A DNA stretch of 64,000 bases. Source: Basidiobolus meristosporus CBS 931.73 (Eukaryota > Basidiobolomycota > Basidiobolomycetes > Basidiobolales > Basidiobolaceae). Position numbers and translations under genes: made by a program. Below the pieces are notes generated by a model. The model had not been told where the DNA came from. It ran no database searches and saw only the letters and a list, made by a program, of their open reading frames with translations. Positions within the stretch are counted from its first letter, which is position 1, and the number at the start of each line of letters is the position of its first letter. Location: the NCBI GenBank assembly GCA_002104905.1, contig MCFE01000193.1, positions 62,001 through 126,000 of the forward strand. Reading direction: 5' to 3'. Positions 12,167 through 22,014 of the stretch are shown here, in pieces.

Positions 12167-12817
12167 ATGGAGAACTACCTTGCAGAGGGTATGAATGACT
12201 TAGTACAAGCTTGGAATACTAGGTTCAGAAGCTCCAATAGACTTCTATATCCCAGAGTGCTCAGCAACCGGTTTGGTATAAGGAGTATTTTGGATACCTT
12301 CCCAGTCAGGAGTAATATACCTTCTAGAGGGCAGAGGCACTTTTATTCTGGCAAGTACAAGGCACACTGTGTGAAGTTTCAAGCACTGTCTGACATTGAG
12401 GGTAACATCATCTGGTTTTGTGTGCCATTTGCTGGAAGTAGGCATGACAAAGCACTCTGGGTAGAGAATCATCCAGAATTCAGTAGAGGGGCAAAATGTA
12501 TGGCAAACTTAGCTTATATAGGAGAGGATTGTCAGAGATTAGGTTGTATTACAGCTTATTGGAAGCCAAGGAATGATATGCTTAGCAGGAAGCAGAAGCT
12601 CTATAATGTGATATTTAATCACTTCAGAGTGAGGATAGAGCATACATTTGGATATCTGAGGAGATTGAGCATATTGGCAAGTAAATACAGAGGAAGGTCA
12701 AATATAGGAGAAAGCAACAGAATAATTAAAATAGTTAAAATACTTATCAATGCACAGTATATTCATACAAGAAGACATCCACAGAGAGAAATGTGTCTGG
12801 AGCATTATGAAGAGTAA
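12167..12817 (+). pseudogene. DDE-superfamily transposase (DDE_Tnp_4 / Harbinger-like), truncated
   Basis: The 216-aa frame resembles the C-terminal catalytic part of DDE_Tnp_4 transposases, which cut and paste DNA elements. Visible pieces are a region around ILDTFPV (near residue 40), GNIIWFCVPFAGSRHDKALW (near 79-98), and FRVRIEHTFGYLRRL, whose Glu would be the last catalytic residue. The first Asp motif lacks the usual DGT glycine, and the second (IGEDCQ) is also abnormal. The N-terminal DNA-binding region is missing. Terminal motifs of the GACTTGTTCC type lie just downstream, so this may be the relic of the enzyme that moved those elements. That link is inference. Confidence 0.6.
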
Positions 12818-12965
12818 ATAAAGTCAGAAAAGCACTACTCTGAGTAAAATAAGTAAGATTAAATAAAATTACCAGTAACTATATCCTACCACTGGCATTA
12901 TGGTAGAAATTATAGTACCAGATAGTGCCAGATTGATCTAGCACTGTAAGCATGCAGGCACTATG

Positions 12966-12991
12966 TGGCACTATCCAAGGGAACAAGTCTA
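12966..12991 (-). repeat. terminal inverted repeat copy (GGAACAAGTCTA end)
   Basis: TGGCACTATCC...GGAACAAGTCTA is the mirror of the left terminus TAGACTTGTTCC...GGATAGTGCCA seen at 13412, 13682 and 22229. It is a candidate right end for the element holding the transposase at 12167-12817. Confidence 0.55.
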
Positions 12992-13681
12992 TACTCTATG
13001 ATACTGATATGCTACAGATAGTAACACAAACATTGGTAAGGTGTCAAGGATACCCATGTAGGCTGTTGTCTAATGTAAGTAAATCTATTAATCACAAACA
13101 TTAAAATATATGTGATAACTAATGATAATTGCCAATTAGAATGAATAGTATATTTAAATAAAACTAGTATTATATGCACAGAAGAATGGGATAGTACTGT
13201 TAAGATAAAATATGAAAAAGCATACTATAGTGGTGTATTGATAAACCTTTATATGAAGTATATGTTTAAACTGCACACCCCATAAAGACCAGCCAGCCAT
13301 GTGTATTGGCCAGTCAAATCCTCCAAAATAAATGTAGATGCCATTAAGACTGCCTCAACATCAAGCATACCTAACAGAAAGAGTGTCAAAACACTGTCAA
13401 GTTTATTACTATAGACTTGTTCCATTGGATAGTGCTGTATGGTGCCTGCCTGATTATTTAAAACAGATAAATTGTACTTGTTTAAATTAATGGGTGATTT
13501 AAAATAAAAAATGTAGCTAAGAAATAAAATAATTGCATAATGGATATAACAAGCAATAGACTCTGATAAATCTAATTATTTTTTATTATCATGAAATAAT
13601 ATATGCATTAATAATATTATATATTTTATTCCATATTTACAATTGCCATCATACCAACTTGGATTTAACAGAACTTTTTAA
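12992..13681. other. AT-rich spacer with one more transposon terminus
   Basis: No coding signal. A left-type terminus, TAGACTTGTTCCATTGGATAG, starts at 13412 with no matching right end nearby, so it is probably a decayed non-autonomous element. The rest is very AT-rich. Confidence 0.45.
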
Positions 13682-14068
13682 TAGACTTGTTCTGTTGGAT
13701 GGTGCCAAATGATGCCAGAGTGTGCCAAGAAGGCCAAGTGAGCCTATACTGGCCACAGAGTGTGAAATACAGCTCTGCACATTCATGCAAAGCAGCCCCT
13801 GTGTTTCACCCATTGAGCTGGAGAAAATCTATTTTTTGACCTTTCTTTTTGGATCAACATTGTTCAGGATGTGTGAGAGCATAGAAGGACTGAAGACATG
13901 CATCTGATACTCAGTACCCATGGCACTCTGAATCTAGCTCCTGTGGCTTGTATCATGTCACAAAAATGATTGGCACTATCTTGGTCCACTGGTACTATCA
14001 GGCACTATTTTTAAATATTAGCCCTAAAGTAAGACCTATATAAAGCACTTATAGTGCCAGATAGTACC
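13682..14068 (+). mobile_element. half copy of foldback element (one arm plus spacer)
   Basis: Begins TAGACTTGTTCTGTTGGATGG and follows the left arm of the complete foldback at 22229-22959 throughout. It then has a 44-nt spacer (14008-14051) that is in the opposite orientation to the spacer of the complete copy. It ends after TAGTGCCAGATAGTACC, directly against a truncated copia LTR (14069). The second arm is missing. Confidence 0.8.
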
Positions 14069-14284
14069 ATAGGTTAAGGAAGGTCCCAAGAACATGTGTG
14101 CAAATTTTGGGGCTGTTTGGACAACTTTGAGAATTTTCATGTTCTGGGTACCTGGTATTTTGGTGAAAATGTTCTAAGTAAATCCCAACAAGAAATTTGG
14201 TCAGTATTCTCTAGGATTTGAAGGTAGTGATCTAAGTGACTAAGTTAGGTGAATATTTAGATGGAATTGCAAACTTTTACAACA
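14069..14284 (-). repeat. truncated 3' LTR of copia A
   Basis: Matches the inner 216 bp of the 349-bp copia LTR (25710-26058), ending TTTTACAACA. The distal 133 bp are lost at the junction with the half foldback at 14068. Confidence 0.85.
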
Positions 14285-15322
14285 CTCCCAGTAAGCTAAA
14301 TGTTCATACTGACTAGTCCTAATTTTGACCTAAGATATTCAAGCTTGTCTCTAACTAATGGTTTGGTAAATATGTCTGCAATCATTTCATCTGAAGGACA
14401 GTGAACTGAGCTAACTAAGTTATTCTCTGTAGCTTTGTGCATGAACCAATGTCTTATATCTATGTGCTTAGTTCTAGCATGAAAAGTTGGATTTCTACCT
14501 TATTGTATACATCCTTGATTATCTTGAAATAAAGTAAGAGGAGTTTTTTGACAGAGGCCTAAATCTGTAAAAAGCTTTCTTAGCTGTATTGCTTTTTTGG
14601 TAGCTTCACAGGCTGCCATGTACTCTGCCTCTGTGTTAGGAAGTGCTATGATTGGTTGCTTTCTTGAGTTCCATGAAATTGCTCCTTTACAGTATAGACA
14701 GGTGTATCCTGTGGTGGATACTCTGTCTTCCAAGTTTTGTCCCCAATCAGCATCAGAGTATCCCACAAGATCCTGTTCTGAATCCTTATAAGCATATCCT
14801 AAGCAGATATCAGCAGTTCCTTTTGGATATCTAAAAATCTGCTTAACTGCGGCAATATGATCAGATCCATAGCTCTGATTATGCTAGCTTACAACTCCCA
14901 CTGAATATGAGATATCTGGACGTGTTCCAAGCATGATAAACATCAGACTGCCAACCATAGATTGATAAGGAAAGTCAGGGCTTTCAGATGGCACCAAGCT
15001 CTCTTGATTTGGCTGAGTTTTGACCAAGTTGAGGTTTCACTCCTTTGGGGCAGCTGCCAGTTTACAGACTTCCATTTGATACTTCTTTAGTATATCTTGA
15101 ATTTACTTGGATTTGTGTAGGGTAATAGTCTGGGTACATCTGTCTATGGAGAACTTAATTCCTAAGTAGTAACTAAGTACTCTTAGATCAGACATCTTGA
15201 ACTCCTTAGATAGGCTGGATTTAGTTTCTTCCAATGTTTCTAGGTTATTGGCGGCTATAATAAGATCATTCACATATAGAGCTAATAGAACTGGATCTGC
15301 TCTATCTGGCTTATAGTATATA
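14285..15322 (-). pseudogene. copia A pol 3' end: RNase H and part of RT
   Basis: On the minus strand, RNase H runs from GYSDADWG (near 14766) through [16 protein letters not shown] to a stop after QDNQGCIQ (near 14500), then continues past the stop to [10 protein letters not shown] near the LTR. Upstream, 14770-15322 carries the RT C-part (LLALYVNDLI region). The TAG after GCIQ and other changes make it non-functional. Continuous with 22015 on the other side of G2. Confidence 0.85.
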
Positions 15323-15843
15323 TGTTATGAATAGACACAAGGCAGGATGAAAAGCTAGGCATGGCAGGAAAGGACTTGGGTGTGGACCATCAAGGCAAGG
15401 CAGGATTCAAGGCAAGGCTGTTTATTCAAGACCTGTGTTTATCAGACTGAGGAATACTTAAGGGGGGATAGGACTATATATACTTTTTGGCTATATTGAT
15501 GCCGAGAGATGTTAGCTAATACTAATGGGGTTGTGGGGTGAGGCACAGCAATGGTGCTGGGGATAATGACATAGATGACATGGTACTGAGACAGGATGGG
15601 GAAATGGATTGGGTCACCTGATCATGTGACTAAGTCATGTGACCTGGTATTTCCATATATGGTACTGGACTATAAAAAATACAATGGAAAGCTTCCATGG
15701 AATGTTCCATTGTGTAACAATGATTTGGAATGGTCAGGAACTTTCTGGAAGGTGGTAGAAGGTTCCGGAAGGAATCTCTTAGAAATTGAGCTGGGAAGCT
15801 GAAACTTGGCATGGGTGTTCATGGTTGTCATGTGATCATGACA
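15323..15843 (-). repeat. 3' LTR of G2 (521 bp)
   Basis: Starts TGTTATGAATAGAC and ends GATCATGACA in plus orientation. It contains an extra 17 bp (CAAGGCAGGATTCAAGG, about 15390-15406) absent from the other LTR. On the minus strand a TATATATA box lies about 33 nt before CAGTCTGATAAA, the likely transcript start. Confidence 0.95.
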
Positions 15844-16264
15844 CTATTCTCCTCTTCCAGGCGGAGCTCTGTTTCCCTTTGGGGCAGGTTTTGCAGGATA
15901 TTGTTGGTGGAACTGGGTAACTAGTTCTTGACAATTAGTGAGATGTGTAGCTGGTTCCCATGTTTGGTCACTTGGGCCATAACCAATCCAGTCTACTAAG
16001 TAGTACAGCTTTGACCGGATATACTTGGAGTCTAGAATCTGTTTAACTTCAAATTCTTGATGTTGGTCAACCTGGATAGCTTGGGGCTTTGCTTCTTGCC
16101 GGTTTGGCAATGTGTTCCTACAATACGGCTCCAGGAGGGACACATGGAAAGTATCATGGATTTTCATACTTGCTGGTAACTGTAGCTGATATACTATAGG
16201 GCTAAGCTTCTTCTTGATCTTGAAGGGACCAAGTTTCTTGAAATCCAACTTGTCACAAGGGCGG
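15844..16264 (-). pseudogene. G2 pol C-terminus with chromodomain (cut off from pol)
   Basis: Resumes pol at the residues PCDKLDFKKLGPFKI right after the solo LTR. It carries the integrase C-terminal fold, then a chromodomain (KQILDSKYIRSKLYYLVDW, then the WEPATHL segment) that in chromoviruses steers integration to marked chromatin. The stop TAG (15846-15844) abuts the 3' LTR, and the last codons (GRGE) overlap the polypurine tract GGAAGAGGAGAA. The frame is intact; only the insertion separates it from the rest. Confidence 0.9.
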
Positions 16265-17067
16265 TGTGGTAGGGTAAACATACCTCCCACAGACAAGTTT
16301 ACTCATATAGTCATTATGATATACTTATCCATATTTTATCTTATCAGTATTATCCCATTCTTCTTTTGCCCATATTATCAGTATTATCCCCATATGATGT
16401 TTACCCTGATTAGTTATTAGCATTAGTTATCCCAGATGTTATTCAGCTTTGTGATCAGTATATGTATCTATATAAGGCAAGTACCCGCGTCAGTACCCGT
16501 GACACATGACCTAGGTCTGTGTTACCATCTCTACCATTTCAATACCATATATGGTATTTCTATGTTGCACAGGTTTCAGACTACTGATTCCTGATTGGTT
16601 GAGAGTGCTGTGCCTTTTAGAACCTTCCAGGACATTCTTGGCATATTTTAGCTCATAGTGATGTCATCAAGAGTTCCACTGATACCTAGAATCTTCTAGA
16701 ACCTTGTCATTAGTAATCGCTTGGCAATCAGGAAAAGTATTTAAGGGAAAGCAATCCCTCATCAATAAATCATCCCTTCTATCAGTAACACTTCTACCTT
16801 ATTGATTAGCAGTTGATCACTGCACCTGCCTTCAACAGTACATCTCAGACCTGCCATCAAGGAGCTTTTCAGGGTAGTGCACAAGACACACAGAGGCCTT
16901 TGGAGACACTTGGAGCACCTAGGAAGCTAGAGAAGCAGGAGCTTTTACCATAGAGACATACTGACAAAGACACCAGCAGTTTAGACCCAGAGGTTATTGG
17001 ACCTATCAGACACCTCACACACCTTGAGTTGTGTAGCTTCTCCCAGGAGTACCTCTACACCACCACA
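16265..17067 (+). repeat. solo LTR (803 bp) nested in G2
   Basis: Ends TGTGGTAGGG...CACCACCACA (6-bp terminal inverted repeat TGTGGT/ACCACA) with direct repeat GCGG at 16261-16264 and 17068-17071. GTATTTAAGGG (about 16737) followed by CAATAAATCATCC gives a promoter and poly(A) order on the plus strand. It splits the codons for NISTNR from PCDK in G2 pol. A diverged relative lies at 9743-10827. Confidence 0.92.
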
Positions 17068-20000
17068 GCGGTTGGTGCTGATGTTTCTTCTGAGCAACCA
17101 TACAGAATCTCCTTCATGAAGATCAGGGCTGGGATGCCGTTTTAGATTGGCAAATTTCTTGTAGCTTTCCTGAGCTAAGAATAGCTCTTCCTTAAGGGTG
17201 CTCTGGATGTCCTGGATTGCTTGGGCATGTTCAGCCGCATGTGGGCTCATTGGGTTTGTTGGAATCTGGGTATCAAACTGAGGGTGGAATCCATAGTTTG
17301 CATAGAATGGTGTAAAACCGGTTGCACTATGACTTGAGTTGTTGTAGGCAAACTCAGCAACAGGGAGTAGGTCAACCCAATTGTCTTGCTGGTAATTGAT
17401 ATAGCACCGGAGGTATTGCTCCAGAATCTGGTTGATTCTTTCAGTCTGGCCATCAGACTGTGGATGGAAGGCAGTAGAGAGCTTGACTTGAACACCAAGG
17501 TATTGCATGAAGTGTTTCCAAAACTTGGACACAAACTGTGGGCCTCTATCTGACACAATATCACTGGGGATACCATGAAGGCGGAAAATATTCTTCAGGA
17601 CTAAAGCAGCAGTTTCTTTTGCATCAGTGTTCTTACAGCAAGGGATGAAGTGAGCCATCTTGGTCAGCCGGTCAGCCACTACAAGTATAGCATTGAAGCC
17701 ACATGACTCAGGGAGGTCAGTAATGAAGTCCATAGATATAGATCTCCATTGGTGTTCTGGGATAGGCAGGGGTTGAAGAAGTCCATAGGGCTGGTGTCTG
17801 GCTGGTTTTGCACGGTTGCAAATATCACAAGTCAGAATGTACTCTTTGATAAGAGTTATCATTCTAGGCCACCAGAAATCTCTTTTGATAGCATTCAAGG
17901 TTTTGGCAGTACCAAAGTGGCCTGCAGCCTTTGAATCATGCCGAGACTTAATGATGTCTAGCTGGGTGGCAAGGTCTGGGACATAAAGCTGCTGCTTGTG
18001 GTAGATGAGGTTGTTTACCAAATGCAGGTTCTGGATGTTTGGGAACTTGGGAGGGGGCCCAACTGGGGATTCCAGATATTTCTTGATGCTGCTGGAAGTC
18101 ATATCAGAGGCCTGGGACTCTGATATCCTTACTAGGAATGAAGGGATGACAAGCCTTGAGGACTGGGTGGCAAGAATCTCAAAATGTTTCTTGCTCAGCA
18201 ATGGGTGTTCCATTTGCCGACAGGCATCATCTCCCTCTTCCAGGGCATATTCCTTTTTTCTGGACAGGGCATCAGGCTTTCCTTGCTTTGCACCAGGTCT
18301 ATAGGTGATAGTAAAGTCAAAGCTGGACAGGAAGAGTGACCATCTGGCTTGTCTCCGGTTTAGTACTTTGGAAGTTGCAAAGTACTCAAGGTTCTTATGG
18401 TCACAGAAGACTTTGATTTTGTGTTTAGCACCATCCAGGTAGTGTCTCCATTGCTCAAAGGCTACAATGATGGCAAGCAACTCCTTATCATAGATATCAT
18501 AGTTGATCTCTGCAGGGGAAAACTTCCGAGAGTAGAATGCAATGGGGTGCAACACATTGTCCTCATCATACTGGGAGAGTATGGCACCAAGGGCAAAATC
18601 AGAAGCATCAGTCTCCACTATGAATTGCTTCTCAAGGTCAGGGTGGGCAAGCAGGGGGGCCTTCAGGAAAGATTTCTTAAGTTGGTTGAATGAGGTGGAT
18701 TGCTCCTCATTCCAGGCAAAAGGTGTGTTCTTCTGGGTTAGCTTTGTCAGAGGGGTGACTATCTTGGAGTAGTTGGCTATGAACCTGCGATAGAAGTTGG
18801 CAAATCCCAGGAAGGATTGTACTTCCTTGACTGAGCTTGGAGTTTTCCAGGACTGGACTGAGTCAACTTTCTTTGGGTCCATTCTTGTTCCCTCAGGGCT
18901 GATGAGGTAACCAAGAAGTTCCACTTCTCTCTGGTCAAATTCACACTTCTCTAACTTGGCATAGAGACCGGCAGAGTCTAGTTTTCTCAATACTTTCTTG
19001 ACATGTTCATCATGTTCATCTTGGCTCTTGGAGTATATGAGAATATCATCAAGGTAGATTACCACAAACTGGTCAAGGTATTCACGGAATATAGCATTCA
19101 TGAGGTGTTGAAACACAGCAGGGGCATTGGTTAGGCCAAATGGCATTACTTTGTACTCAAAGTGACCATATCTTGTGCAAAAGGCAGTTTTCCATTCATC
19201 ACCAGGCTTGATTCTGACAAGATTGTAAGCTCCTCTCAAGTCTATCTTGGTGAAGACTTGGGCAGCAGATAGCTGATCCAACAGTGTGTTGATCAGGGGC
19301 AGGGGGTAGCGGTTCTTGACTGTGATCTTATTCAAAGCACGGTAGTCCACACACATTTTGAGGGTGCCATCCTTCTTCTTGACAAAGAGGATTGGGGCTC
19401 CAGCAGGTGATTTGGAGTGCTGAATAAAACCCTTCTGGAGGTTTTCTTGAATATAACCATGGAGTTCTTTCAACTCCGGCTGGGAGAGGTTATATATTGG
19501 GCCAAATGGAGGGACTTTTCCATCTTCAAGGTCAATAGGGCAGTCATAAGGCCGATGGTCAGGGAGGAGTTCTGCTTTCTTCTTGTCAAAGACATGGGCA
19601 AACTCTTGGTACTTGGCTGGTATGTTTGCTGAGGGGGCTCCTTCAGCTGGCAAGGTATCTTGGGCTGTTGAACTGTTGGCAACAGTCTTTTCACGGTTAT
19701 CAGGGTCTGGAGACTTCATGGAGTTGACTTGGTGGGATCTGGTGAATGACAGGATCTTGGATTTCCAATCAATACTTGGATTGTGATAAATCAGCCATGA
19801 ACTTCCAAGCACAATAGGATAGTGTGGTGAGTTGATGATGTTGAAGGCGATTCTTTCTTGGTGGGCAGTACTGGACAGCTGGAGTAAGCATGTTTCATGG
19901 GTAACGGCACCAGAGGAGAGTGATCTTCCATCAATAACTTCTACTTGGACTGGACAGGATTTCAAGGTAACAGGAATAGAGTGCTTCTGGACAAAGGCTT

Positions 20001-20166
20001 GGTCAATGAAACAGGATGAAGCACCGGAATCAATCAGGGCTAGGGCTGGGACAGGCCTGGAGTCAGGGATCTGGATTTTGACAGGCATTCTCAAGGACTG
20101 GATAGATTTTGTGGCAAAGGAAGATTCTTGGATATGCTGGATTTTCATGGGTGGGTCCAGTTGCAA
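17068..20166 (-). pseudogene. G2 pol: protease, RT, RNase H, integrase
   Basis: About 1030 residues remain in one open frame. Protease ALIDSGASSCFID (near residues 41-53); RT with DYRALNKIT, MPFGLTNAP and YLDDILIYS; RNase H with ETDASDFALG; integrase zinc finger H-x-H around AAGHFGTAKTL and CDICNRAK; integrase core with DFITDLP, VSDRGPQF and the DGQTERIN Glu. All catalytic motifs look intact. The frame is -1 relative to gag and open upstream into the gag end, so expression would need a frameshift or a nearby indel reversed. The original C-terminus continues at 16264 beyond the solo LTR; the residues after NISTNR read into the insertion. Confidence 0.93.
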
Positions 20167-20171
20167 GCCTG

Positions 20172-21134
20172 TCAGTGCAACTGGACATTGGAGTTTCCCA
20201 ACAGATCTGAATCGGGTTGGTTACTGGAGGACTGCATCAGCTTGAGGCTGGACTTCTTGTTGGGGCAGGACTTGGCAAAGTGACCTGGTTGGCCACAGTA
20301 TAGACAGAGGTTGGCTTGTTGACGTCTGGACTTTTCACTCTTTGATAGTTTCTTGTATTTGACACTATCAATCTGCATAGGATCTTCTGGAGTGACTTGG
20401 GGAGCAGGAAGGGCTGGGACTGCAACAGGAATGTGTCTTTGACGATTCTTTTGCTTCTTCTGGAATAGTCTGTTATCACACCGGATTGCCTGGTGCATAG
20501 CTTCAACCAATGTATCTGGATCTGGGAGTGTGAGTAGCAGATCACAAACTTCATCATTAGGGCCATCTTGGAATTGGCTTATCAAGGCTGCTTGACCCCA
20601 GGAGCTGAGGTCACTGGAGAGTTGTCGGAATTCTGAGGCATAGGCTGATGCTGGTTTGTTCCCTTGTTTGAGGGTCTTGATCTTGTTGGCAGCAGTTCTG
20701 GCTTGGTCAAGGTTACCAAATGTTAGCTCCATTTCAGTGAGAAATGCTTGGTAGTCTCTGAGTAGGGGAGAGTTGGTCTCCACTAATGGGGAGAACCACT
20801 TGAGAGCTGTACCAGTAAGCAGGTTGGAGATGAAACCAACTTTGGCCTGGTCAGTGGGGTACCGGTTAGGCTGGAGTGCAAGATTATTCTTCACCATGTT
20901 GATGAAGCCACAGAATTCATTCTGAGAGCCATTGAACTTGGTAGCAGGAGTATACTTGGGTTCTTGGTAGACTGGGACATGGCTAGTTTGCTGGACACTT
21001 TGGTTCTGGAACTGAGCAAGAGTGTTTCTGAGGTCTGCATGGTCTTGCTGCAGTTGGGTAAAGGCAGCCATGAGCTGGGCAAAGTTCAGCTCTAGGTTGG
21101 ACATGGTAGCAGAGGAAGGCGGATGAACTTGCAA
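20172..21134 (-). CDS. gag of gypsy G2
   Basis: 320 aa if started at 21134; the ATG at 21104 (MSNLELNF) is the alternative. A helical N-terminus (QLQQDHADL) leads into a retrotransposon gag core (FCGFINMVKNNLAL to RQLSSDLSSW) and a CCHC knuckle CLYCGQPGHFAKSC near residue 285. In the family this forms the particle and binds RNA. Stop TGA at 20174-20172; pol overlaps in the -1 frame. No lesions seen. Confidence 0.9.
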   Translation of the reverse strand: MQVHPPSSATMSNLELNFAQLMAAFTQLQQDHADLRNTLAQFQNQSVQQTSHVPVYQEPKYTPATKFNGSQNEFCGFINMVKNNLALQPNRYPTDQAKVGFISNLLTGTALKWFSPLVETNSPLLRDYQAFLTEMELTFGNLDQARTAANKIKTLKQGNKPASAYASEFRQLSSDLSSWGQAALISQFQDGPNDEVCDLLLTLPDPDTLVEAMHQAIRCDNRLFQKKQKNRQRHIPVAVPALPAPQVTPEDPMQIDSVKYKKLSKSEKSRRQQANLCLYCGQPGHFAKSCPNKKSSLKLMQSSSNQPDSDLLGNSNVQLH

Positions 21135-21497
21135 GGAATACTGGAATATACTAAACTAGATTGTGGGTTTGTAAAGCCACTAGTATGTCAAGAATACAAC
21201 TATTGAGCCACAATCCCCAACTTAAATAAGTTAGCGTCACTTCAGAAGGTACTGGTTTCAACGCCCTTTGATAGAGTATTGTACTAAAGCTTCCAATACT
21301 GTAACAACTGTAAACTCCACCAGCAGGGTAATAAAGTGAATGCAGCTTTGACCAATAGTTTTACAAAGATAAAGTATCTTTGCCTTTATAGGACAAGACT
21401 AGGGAAAGATGATGGGTGATACTTACGGTGAGTATTCCTTTTACAAGTTTTCTTCAAACTTTGGACAGAAGGCAGGGATCCACAGGTAAGTCAGGAG
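21135..21497 (-). other. G2 untranslated leader
   Basis: Lies between the primer site and gag. It contains ACTCACCGTAAGTATC (good 5' splice-like site) and GGGGATTGTGGCTCAATAG (A-box-like). About 320 bp of it resembles 10387-10712 inside another LTR. Confidence 0.5.
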
Positions 21498-21510
21498 AGT
21501 CTGATAAAAC
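21498..21510 (-). promoter_or_regulatory. self-priming primer-binding site of G2
   Basis: Adjacent to the 5' LTR the minus strand reads GTTTTATCAGACT. Its complement, AGTCTGATAAA, occurs 11/11 in the LTR about 33 nt after the TATA box, i.e. at the predicted 5' end of the mRNA. This is the Tf1/sushi self-priming layout; no tRNA 3' end match is apparent. Confidence 0.75.
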
Positions 21511-22014
21511 TGTTATGAATAGACACAAGGCAGGATGAAAAGCTAGGCATGGCAGGAAAGGACTTGGGTGTGGACCATCAAGGCAAGGCTGTTTATTCAA
21601 GACCTGTGTTTATCAGACTGAGGAATACTTAAGGGGGGATAGGACTATATATACTTTTTGGCTATATTGATGCCGAGAGATGTTAGCTAATACTAATGGG
21701 GTTGTGGGGTGAGGCACAGCAATGGTGCTGGGGATAATGACATAGATGACATGGTACTGAGACAGGATGGGGAAATGGATTGGGTCACCTGATCATGTGA
21801 CTAAGTCATGTGACCTGGTATTTCCATATATGGTACTGGACTATAAAAAATACAATGGAAAGCTTCCATGGAATGTTCCATTGTGTAACAATGATTTGGA
21901 ATGGTCAGGAACTTTCTGGAAGGTGGTAGAAGGTTCCGGAAGGAATCTCTTAGAAATTGAGCTGGGAAGCTGAAACTTGGCATGGGTGTTCATGGTTGTC
22001 ATGTGATCATGACA
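21511..22014 (-). repeat. 5' LTR of G2 (504 bp)
   Basis: Near-identical to 15323-15843 but for the 17-bp indel. On the minus strand it carries TATATATA, the AGTCTGATAAAC transcript-start region and GAATAAACAGCC (poly(A)-like). Confidence 0.95.

Larger units (their letters stand above)
15323..22014 (-). mobile_element. Ty3/gypsy chromovirus G2, young, near intact
   Basis: LTRs at 15323-15843 and 21511-22014 are almost identical apart from a 17-bp indel. Target duplication ATATA lies at 15318-15322 and 22015-22019, and the empty site (TTATAGTATATACTATAG) is preserved in copia B and C. Internal order on the minus strand: self-complementary primer site, leader, gag, protease, RT, RNase H, integrase, chromodomain. 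The only large lesion is an 803-bp solo LTR at 16265-17067. gag and pol are in different frames. Confidence 0.95.
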
